A stretch of DNA of 16,372 nucleotides, from assembly GCA_016783345.1 (NCBI GenBank), contig JADHWT010000017.1, positions 1 through 16,372 of the forward strand, in the 5' to 3' direction. Shown in pieces: positions 1 to 4,385 of the stretch; within the stretch, counting starts at the first letter, position 1; every line of letters begins with the position of its first letter. The position numbers were made by a program, and so were the translations under genes. The DNA comes from Candidatus Omnitrophota bacterium (GTDB lineage Bacteria > NPL-UPA2 > BS750m-G34). The notes beneath the pieces were generated by a model. It searched no databases and was not told where the DNA came from. It saw only the letters and a list, made by a program, of their open reading frames with translations.

Positions 1-2
1 GG

Positions 3-194
3 ATTTTAGAAAAAGGGAATAAAAATCTTCTCAGTGACGTAGAGGTAGCAATGGCGCTTTTTATAGCTTCTTTTAAAGGCGGAAGAATAAATTGCGAGAT
101 AAATCTGAAATCAATCAAGGATACGGAATTTTGCAAAAAAACGAGAGAGCGGCTGGATGCCTGGGAGAAAGAGATTTCATGTTATTTTTCATAG
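3..194 (+). CDS. C-terminal end of an unrecognised protein (5' end outside window)
   Basis: The frame is open from the left edge to a TAG at 192-194 and gives 63 residues. It is too short and lacks a start, so it is easily missed. The tail is hydrophilic and ends in a charged helix-like stretch (KKTRERLDAWEKE). A short motif GGRINCEINL lies near residue 26, but I do not recognise the family. Its last 16 bases overlap the start of the DUF3800 gene at 179, which suggests the two were translationally coupled in one operon. The smooth codon run and this overlap support coding; the function is unknown. Confidence 0.5.
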   Translation: MLEKGNKNLLSDVEVAMALFIASFKGGRINCEINLKSIKDTEFCKKTRERLDAWEKEISCYFS

Positions 195-803
195 ACGAAA
201 GCTGGCAATCAACAAAAGATCAAAAATATAAAGTAGGTGTATTGGGTGCAATATCAATTCACAGCCAGGATTTTAATGAATATTCACGACAAATATATAA
301 TTTTAAAATTAATCATTTAGGAAGCAAAGCAGGTAATATAGAAATTAAAGGTCGCGCTATTTTTAAAAGATACCTTTTTACTCTAGAGCAAAAGGGAATA
401 TCTTCTGATCAACTTAATTTAGCGAGAGATATTTTTAAATATATTAAAACTCACGGCAGTAACGCATTTGCATCAGTAACTTTTGAAAAAGAAGAAATTG
501 CTCTTGAATGCGCTAATATAAATCAATTAGAACGCCCTTTTTTCTTCTTAAGGGTTGTCCTTTGATAGAATTTTAAAAACTCCTTTTTTTGGTATTTCTA
601 CAGAAAATATTGGAATTCAAATTTCAGATATGATAGGACATATTATAGGAAGACGTTTTACTGGCGATCGTCTTGTTCAAGAATTTTTTAACTATACAAA
701 AGAAATACAATTCGAGAGTAAGAAAAAAATTAGAATGTTTTCTCTAAAAGGGATTAAGGTTATAAAAAAGAAAAGGGCTGGCGATTTAACTACTCAAGAA
801 TGA
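179..803 (+). pseudogene. DUF3800 family protein, internally deleted and frameshifted
   Basis: Two frames together resemble one DUF3800 protein, a family of RNase H-like fold often found near mobile elements and defence genes, with unproven activity. The first part begins at ATG 179 (MLFFIDESW; a GGGAGAAAGAG stretch lies just upstream) and carries the family's N-terminal FIDES motif and the EIKG motif. It stops at 563-565 after FFFLRVVL. The second part, in another frame from about 555 to 803, carries the C-terminal block with GIQISDMIGHIIGRR. The middle of the domain, usually with another conserved Asp, is missing, and the two parts meet near 553-560. A deletion that shifted the frame explains this best. 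The product is probably inactive. An in-frame start further upstream (92) exists but would extend past the usual N-terminus. Confidence 0.7.
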
Positions 804-816
804 GTTTTTAAATCTA

Positions 817-839
817 TAGGAAGATCGGAAAATCTCCTA
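817..839 (+). terminator. Imperfect hairpin after the DUF3800 remnant
   Basis: TAGGA-(A)-GAT pairs with ATCTCCTA around a 6-nt loop, 14 bases after the stop at 803. There is no real T-run after it (CCAACCC follows), so a role as an intrinsic terminator is weak. Confidence 0.25.
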
Positions 840-953
840 CCAACCCTTATATATAATCAGTATAATTGGTCAACCAATACAACTATACCATAAGCATATC
901 TACTGTCAAGCATTTTTTAACAATTTTTTGTAACAGCAAGAAAGACACTGTAA

Positions 954-1121
954 TTATTCCTCCTCAACCCCTTTTCCCATAGCTTCGGTTAGTTCTTCTT
1001 CGTCTGCGTCAAGGTATTGTTCTGTTGTTTTAATGGAGGCGTGGTCCATGAGTTTTTGGACCTTGCGGAGGGAGACTCCGCTGTGGACTCTCCACTGTGG
1101 ACTCTCCCTTGCACTTGACAT
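954..1121 (-). pseudogene. C-terminal remnant of a tyrosine recombinase/phage integrase
   Basis: Read on the minus strand, the ~43 codons from about 1082 down to the TAA at 954-956 match the last part of the catalytic domain of tyrosine recombinases. They show SGVSLRKVQKLMDH, then ASIKTTEQYLD, which has the form of the family's L-x-H...TT..Y box. The Tyr at 1014-1016 would be the nucleophile and the His at 1041-1043 the box II/III histidine. An acidic tail (EEELTEAMGKGVEEE) ends the protein. Upstream sequence with the Arg-Lys-HxxR catalytic residues is absent: coding similarity stops near 1085, where a 14-bp tandem duplication begins. The frame stays open to a chance ATG at 1121, but this is a fragment of a ~300-residue protein and cannot recombine DNA. 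Confidence 0.75.
1081..1108. repeat. 14-bp tandem duplication
   Basis: CTGTGGACTCTCC occurs at 1081-1093 and again at 1095-1107, so two 14-bp units lie head to tail, differing only in the last base. The duplication sits where the integrase homology ends and may mark a rearrangement junction. Confidence 0.7.
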
Positions 1122-1143
1122 AGATTATTGGTTATGTTAAAGT
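1115..1143 (+). promoter_or_regulatory. Predicted sigma70-type promoter of lpdA
   Basis: A perfect -35 TTGACA (1115-1120) is followed after 17 bp by TAAAGT (1138-1143), a fair -10. It predicts a transcript start near 1150 and a short leader before ATG 1168. A weak GCAGGG (1155-1160) could serve as ribosome binding site. The promoter lies within the tail of the integrase remnant's open frame, so lpdA probably depends on DNA at or beside the rearranged junction. Confidence 0.5.
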
Positions 1144-1167
1144 GAGGGAATAAAGCAGGGTAATTAT

Positions 1168-2532
1168 ATGAAAGAAGTAATAGTTTTAGGTGCGGGGCCG
1201 GGCGGATATGTCGCGGCTATTAAGGCAGCTAAACTTCGGGCTCAAGTAAAACTCATTGAGAAAGGAGAGGTCGGAGGCACCTGCCTTAACCGGGGATGTA
1301 TCCCTACAAAGGCAATGCTCCATGTCCTATCTCTCTATGAAGCGACAAAGCGCGGTAAGGCTATGGGGCTTGAAGCAGATAACGTAAAAATCAATTTTGA
1401 GAAGTTTTGTACTTACAGGGATGATGTGGTGAAGAGACTCAGACAGGGCATCCAGTTTCTATTAAGGAAAAATAATGTAGAACTTATCAAAGGCGAGGGG
1501 CGCCTGACCGGACATGGAGAGGTCACAGTCAATGGGAACAAGCTTCAGGGGCGAGTTATTCTCGCTACCGGGTCAAGCCCTTCAAGGCCTTCTTTTTTTT
1601 CTTTTGACAAGGAATACATTCTCAACAGCGACGATATTCTGGCTCTTAAGAAAATTCCCGCGAGTCTTTTGATTATTGGGGCAGGCGCAATCGGAGTAGA
1701 ATTTGCAGCCATATTTAATTCGCTCGGAACAAAGGTTATTTTAATAGAGATGCTTCCACGGATAATACCTGCGGAAGATGAAGAGATAGCTCAAATTTTA
1801 GCGAAAGAGATGGGTAAAAAAGGGATTATTATAAAGACAGGGGCAAAGGTAGAGAATATCAAGGTGTTAAAGGAAAAGGGAGTAAAGATAAAGGTATCCA
1901 GCGGAGAAGAGGTATTTGTAGAGAAGGTCCTGGTTGCTGTAGGCCGTACCCCGAATATAGCAGGTATGGGGTTTGAAGATGCAGGGGTTAAGATAGAAAA
2001 TGGTAAGATTGATGTTAATAGCCGTTTAGAGACCAATATCCCTGACGTCTTTGCCATAGGCGATATTACTATCGGCCCGCTTCTGGCGCATAAGGCCTCA
2101 AGCCAGGCAATTACAGCGGCAGTAAATGCTGCAGGAGGCAATGAGGAGTTTCTCATGGGAGATATTATTCCTGCATGCATATACAGCTTTCCTGAAGTTG
2201 CGAGGGTAGGCCTGACTGAGAAAGAGGCGAAGGCTGCGGGCCATAAGACTAAGATCGGCAAATTCCCGTTTCGTGGTTTAGGAAAGGCGCAGGCTATCTC
2301 ACAGGTAGAAGGAATGGCCAAGGTTATAGTAAATAGCGAGACAGAAGAGATCCTGGGTGTCCACATCATCGGCCCGCATGCGACTGAACTTATCGGTGAG
2401 GTAAGCCTTGCCAGGAGGATGGAGGCGACGTGTAACGATATAGCCACAACCTGCCATCCACATCCTACGCTTTCTGAAGTTTTAATGGAGGCCTGCCACG
2501 CTGTCTATGGTCAGTCAATTCACCTTCCTTAA
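1168..2532 (+). CDS. lpdA: Dihydrolipoamide dehydrogenase (E3)
   Basis: This flavoenzyme reoxidises dihydrolipoamide on the E2 or H protein of 2-oxoacid dehydrogenases or the glycine cleavage system, using NAD+. The FAD-binding GAGPGG is at residues 8-13, the redox disulfide C39-LNRG-C44 is in the motif GGTCLNRGCIPTK, the NAD-binding GAGAIG is at 171-176 and the second FAD motif AIGD ends at D299. The C-terminal interface domain carries the catalytic dyad H432/E437 in HPTLSE. At 454 residues it is full length for the family, slightly shorter than E. coli Lpd. No 2-oxoacid dehydrogenase or lipoylation gene is in the window, so the partner complex is unknown. Its own promoter lies just upstream, and the TAA abuts the next gene. 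Confidence 0.95.
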   Translation: MKEVIVLGAGPGGYVAAIKAAKLRAQVKLIEKGEVGGTCLNRGCIPTKAMLHVLSLYEATKRGKAMGLEADNVKINFEKFCTYRDDVVKRLRQGIQFLLRKNNVELIKGEGRLTGHGEVTVNGNKLQGRVILATGSSPSRPSFFSFDKEYILNSDDILALKKIPASLLIIGAGAIGVEFAAIFNSLGTKVILIEMLPRIIPAEDEEIAQILAKEMGKKGIIIKTGAKVENIKVLKEKGVKIKVSSGEEVFVEKVLVAVGRTPNIAGMGFEDAGVKIENGKIDVNSRLETNIPDVFAIGDITIGPLLAHKASSQAITAAVNAAGGNEEFLMGDIIPACIYSFPEVARVGLTEKEAKAAGHKTKIGKFPFRGLGKAQAISQVEGMAKVIVNSETEEILGVHIIGPHATELIGEVSLARRMEATCNDIATTCHPHPTLSEVLMEACHAVYGQSIHLP

Positions 2533-3006
2533 TTGGTCACCCTTCAAAAAATCGAACATGTCCTTCAACACTATCGCCCCAGATTTTTTATAATCCAGAG
2601 ATTCGAGACAAAGGGCCATTCTAATTTTCTAAATTTTCTAAAAAAGGTAGAAGGAGAAAACGGCTTTACCTATGTGATGAAACTTCCCAAGGCATTCACC
2701 GACATTATATGTTATTTACGCATTGCCATCTTTCATCTCCTGGGCGATAAGGCAATTGTTTATGCCCCTTTTGCAGAGAGGATGAAAAATTCAAGAGCGA
2801 AGATGAAGCTTTTAAGCGAGAAAGGAGTGCCATGTCTTCCGCTTGTTGAAATAGATGCGGATGGAGTCCTGGTGACCAAATTTGTCCGGGGTAATAATCT
2901 TAAGGATATGTTTCAATACGGCGATATGAGTTTTGAAGAAAAATTAAGACTCCTGGCTAAAAGCGCAGTGAGGCTGAATGATATCCATGCATATTTCAGA
3001 TTCTAA
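2533..3006 (+). CDS. Truncated kinase-like protein (possible LPS kinase/RIO-like N-lobe)
   Basis: This gene starts at TTG directly after the lpdA stop, so the two probably share a transcript; no clear ribosome site is seen and the start is uncertain. The 157 residues look like the first half of a protein-kinase-fold sugar kinase of the WaaP/RfaY or aminoglycoside-phosphotransferase type. A hydrophobic-basic N-lobe region is followed by VLVTKFVRGNNLKD (hinge-like) near residue 115, then an amphipathic helix ending LNDIHA. In such kinases the next residues are the catalytic HGD..P.N loop. Here the frame instead runs into YFRF and a stop, just where REP-like palindrome sequence begins (3005). 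It is therefore probably a 3'-truncated, inactive gene cut by the neighbouring island. The family assignment is tentative. Confidence 0.5.
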   Translation: MVTLQKIEHVLQHYRPRFFIIQRFETKGHSNFLNFLKKVEGENGFTYVMKLPKAFTDIICYLRIAIFHLLGDKAIVYAPFAERMKNSRAKMKLLSEKGVPCLPLVEIDADGVLVTKFVRGNNLKDMFQYGDMSFEEKLRLLAKSAVRLNDIHAYFRF

Positions 3007-3070
3007 AAAGGGGACAGCGCCCTTTTTGTAATAAGTGAGTAAACATGGCTTATATCGGGGACTGTCCCAT
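3005..3070. repeat. REPIN-like pair of inverted REP palindromes
   Basis: The first palindrome (3005-3027) has arms AAAAAGGG and CCCTTTTT around GACAGCG. The second (3057-3068) is GGGGACTGTCCC, whose reverse complement GGGACAGTCCCC resembles the core of the first. Two inverted REP units about 30 bp apart are the layout of REPINs mobilised by RAYT transposases. The first unit could also act as a weak terminator for the lpdA transcript, since it ends in a T-run. Confidence 0.6.
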
Positions 3071-3104
3071 GAAGCTGTTACCCATAAAGACTCACCGATT
3101 ACAT

Positions 3105-3126
3105 GTCAATGTAAATTCACATTGAC
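3105..3126. promoter_or_regulatory. Operator-like dyad on the MNT/HEPN promoter
   Basis: GTCAATGT (3105-3112), a 6-bp spacer, then ACATTGAC (3119-3126) form a perfect 8-bp inverted repeat. Its right arm covers most of the -35 hexamer of the promoter below, the usual place for a repressor site. Autoregulation by the MNT/HEPN products is a reasonable inference, but no helix-turn-helix protein is encoded here. Confidence 0.5.
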
Positions 3127-3149
3127 TATTAGATTAAATATGATATATT
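3122..3149 (+). promoter_or_regulatory. Predicted sigma70-type promoter of the MNT/HEPN pair
   Basis: TTGACT (3122-3127), a 16-bp spacer, then TATATT (3144-3149) preceded by TG at 3141-3142, an extended -10. The predicted start near 3156 gives a ~20-nt leader that includes the AAGGGA ribosome site at 3163-3168. Confidence 0.6.
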
Positions 3150-3175
3150 AAAACTAGTTATTAAGGGAATATAAT

Positions 3176-3505
3176 ATGGTTAAAGATAAAAGAGTAAGAA
3201 AAATCATTTCAGGCTTAACGGAAAAGATCAAAAATGATTATAAGCCCGAGAAGGTTATCTTATACGGTTCCTTTGCTTATGGTCATCCTGATAAGGATAG
3301 CGATATAGATTTACTCATAATTAAAAAAACCGATGAACGTCCAATAGACAGAAGAGTAAGGGTTCGACAGATTGTGGATATTCGTGAACCAATTGCTTTT
3401 TCTCCTTTTGTTATAACGCCTCAAGAAGTTAAATACTGTTTAGATAGAGGTGACCAATTTATAAAAGAGATAATGAATAAGGGTGAGGTCTTGTATGCCA
3501 AGTAA
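3176..3505 (+). CDS. MNT-type nucleotidyltransferase (MntA-like antitoxin)
   Basis: This is a small (109 aa) minimal nucleotidyltransferase of the pol-beta fold. The signature GSFAYG...DSDID matches the GSX10DXD motif: G31, S32, then D43 and D45, which bind the metal ions and NTP. In studied MNT/HEPN modules this protein AMPylates and so silences the HEPN toxin partner; here that role is inferred from pairing and motif. The start ATG has an AAGGGA site 7 nt upstream and a predicted promoter with an operator-like dyad. The 3' end overlaps the HEPN gene, so the two are translationally coupled. Full length for the family and apparently intact. Confidence 0.85.
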   Translation: MVKDKRVRKIISGLTEKIKNDYKPEKVILYGSFAYGHPDKDSDIDLLIIKKTDERPIDRRVRVRQIVDIREPIAFSPFVITPQEVKYCLDRGDQFIKEIMNKGEVLYAK

Positions 3506-3899
3506 TGAATCTCTTCATCCAAAAGACTGGGCTCTAAAGGGAGACAGCGACTTGAATGCAGTAGAAATTTTACTTAAAGCTCAGAATTTAGATGTAGCTG
3601 CTTTTCATATTCAGCAGGCAATTGAGAAGTATCTAAAGGGATTTCTTTTAGGAAGAGGTTGGAGTTTAGTGAAAATTCATGATTTGGTAGATTTGTTGAA
3701 TGAAGCAGTTAATTATGAACCATCATTTGAAAAATTTCGGCAACTATGTATCAGGGCTACAGAATATTATATTGAAGAGCGGTATCCGTTTTTAATTTCT
3801 TCAGAGTTAAACAAAGAAGAATTGGAAAAACAGCTTGAGGAGACAAAAGGGCTGATAGATTTTATCAAGAAAGGAAAAAATGCAGGTCACAATTTATGA
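3495..3899 (+). CDS. HEPN domain protein (PF05168-type, HepT-like toxin candidate)
   Basis: I choose ATG 3495 (MPSNESLHPKDW) rather than the upstream GTG 3483, because GGTGAGG lies at a suitable distance and HEPN proteins start this way. It overlaps the MNT gene by 11 bases. The 134-residue all-helical protein shows the family's FHIQQAIEKYLKGFLL in helix 2, IHDLVDLL after it and EERYPF in the third helix. HEPN proteins paired with MNT are often RNases with an R-X4-6-H site, but I do not see that motif at the expected place: RATEYYIEERYP has R and Y but no H. Catalysis is therefore uncertain and this may be a non-cleaving member. A terminator follows at 3951. Confidence 0.8.
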   Translation: MPSNESLHPKDWALKGDSDLNAVEILLKAQNLDVAAFHIQQAIEKYLKGFLLGRGWSLVKIHDLVDLLNEAVNYEPSFEKFRQLCIRATEYYIEERYPFLISSELNKEELEKQLEETKGLIDFIKKGKNAGHNL

Positions 3900-3950
3900 C
3901 TTCCATGGGAGAATATGAATAAAATAACCCAATAGCCCAGCAGAAATTAA

Positions 3951-3985
3951 AGCAGGATTGAGTAAAGTTAGTCCTGCTATTTTTG
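3951..3985 (+). terminator. Intrinsic terminator of the MNT/HEPN operon
   Basis: AGCAGGA (3951-3957) pairs with TCCTGCT (3972-3978), extendable by wobble pairs inside the loop. ATTTTTGTG follows. It lies about 50 bp after the HEPN stop, on the correct strand. Confidence 0.7.
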
Positions 3986-3996
3986 TGTCTTACGAG

Positions 3997-4016
3997 AAAA
4001 GGCTGTCCCCTTTTTT
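3997..4016. repeat. REP-like palindrome upstream of the RAYT gene
   Basis: AAAAGG, a CTGTCC loop, then CCTTTT. On the minus strand it reads GGGGACAGCC, the same core as the other REP-like units, and has the same orientation as the one after the gene (4353-4374). Confidence 0.6.
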
Positions 4017-4017
4017 A

Positions 4018-4046
4018 TTGATATTTTAGTTCTGGTTGGTTATAAT
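4018..4046 (+). promoter_or_regulatory. Strong predicted promoter of the RAYT gene
   Basis: TTGATA (4018-4023), exactly 17 bp, then consensus TATAAT (4041-4046). The expected transcript start (about 4052-4054) is within a few bases of ATG 4055, so the mRNA would be leaderless or nearly so; no ribosome site fits in between. Confidence 0.7.
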
Positions 4047-4054
4047 ATGGCATT

Positions 4055-4300
4055 ATGCCACGACAGTCTCGAATAGTCATACCAGATATCCCTCACCATG
4101 TTACACAGCGAGGGAATTATAAGCAAACTGTGTTTGGACAAAGTTGTGATTTTAAAAAATATATTTCCTGGCTGAATGAATATTCTAAAAAATATAATAT
4201 TGATGTCCTCGCCTATTGCCTAATGAGCAATCATGTGCATTTTATCGTTGTTCCCAGGGAGGAGAATACTTTAGCAAGATTATTTAATACCCTTCATTAG
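4055..4300 (+). CDS. REP-associated tyrosine transposase (RAYT/TnpA_REP, Y1), C-terminally truncated
   Basis: MPRQSRIVIPDIPHHVTQRG is a typical start of TnpA_REP proteins, HUH-type single-strand DNA transposases of the IS200/IS605 superfamily that act on REP hairpins. The HUH motif is visible as NHVHFIV near residues 68-74. The frame stops after NTLH at residue 81. The family is usually about 150-230 residues and carries its catalytic tyrosine in the helix downstream, so this copy lacks the nucleophile and should be inactive. REP-like palindromes with a GGGGACAG core flank it on both sides, the expected substrate of such a protein. Initiation from the consensus promoter just upstream would be leaderless. 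Confidence 0.8.
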   Translation: MPRQSRIVIPDIPHHVTQRGNYKQTVFGQSCDFKKYISWLNEYSKKYNIDVLAYCLMSNHVHFIVVPREENTLARLFNTLH

Positions 4301-4307
4301 CCTGTCA

Positions 4308-4374
4308 AGGTCTTGGAAGACCTAGGGCCTTAAAAAGGCGAGGTTAAGGAAAAAAAAGGGCGCTGTCCCCTTTT
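4308..4374. repeat. Cluster of three hairpins ending in a REP-like palindrome
   Basis: In 67 bp there are AGGTCTT/AAGACCT (4308-4323), GCCTT-AAA-AAGGC (4327-4339) and the palindrome with core GGGCGCTGTCCCC (4353-4374). The last is the perfect inverted copy of 3006-3027. It replaces the sequence where the rest of the RAYT gene would be. It could also end leftover transcription before recD2. Confidence 0.6.
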
Positions 4375-4385
4375 AATTATTAATT

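Larger units (their letters stand above)
3005..4374. mobile_element. REP-bounded island with MNT/HEPN pair and RAYT remnant
   Basis: A perfect 22-nt inverted repeat (3006-3027 against 4353-4374), each arm itself a palindrome with core GGGGACAGCGCCC, bounds about 1.37 kb. Inside are an MNT/HEPN gene pair with its own promoter and terminator, two further GGGACAG palindromes and a truncated TnpA_REP gene. The left edge coincides with the truncation of a kinase-like gene and the right edge lies 11 bp before the recD2 start codon. No target duplication is visible, as expected for RAYT-linked sequences. Whether the whole block ever moved as a unit is inference; it could be independent REP insertions. 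Confidence 0.5.

Noticed and set aside
555..803. Possible separate small gene starting at 555
   Set aside because: Its sequence is the C-terminal block of DUF3800 and continues the homology of the preceding frame, so it is part of one broken gene.
865..878. ATTGGT-CA-ACCAAT palindrome as an integrase att site or operator
   Set aside because: Only 6-bp arms in A/T-rich DNA, with no second copy or gene-end match in the window; could be chance.
1791..2447. Long minus-strand open frame inside lpdA
   Set aside because: It is antisense to a fully conserved enzyme and encodes a low-complexity, Ser/Pro/Ile-rich sequence typical of a shadow frame.
3170..3175. TATAAT directly before the MNT start codon as a -10 box
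   Set aside because: It touches the ATG, which would put the transcript start inside the gene, and the better-spaced TTGACT/TATATT pair upstream explains expression with the SD.
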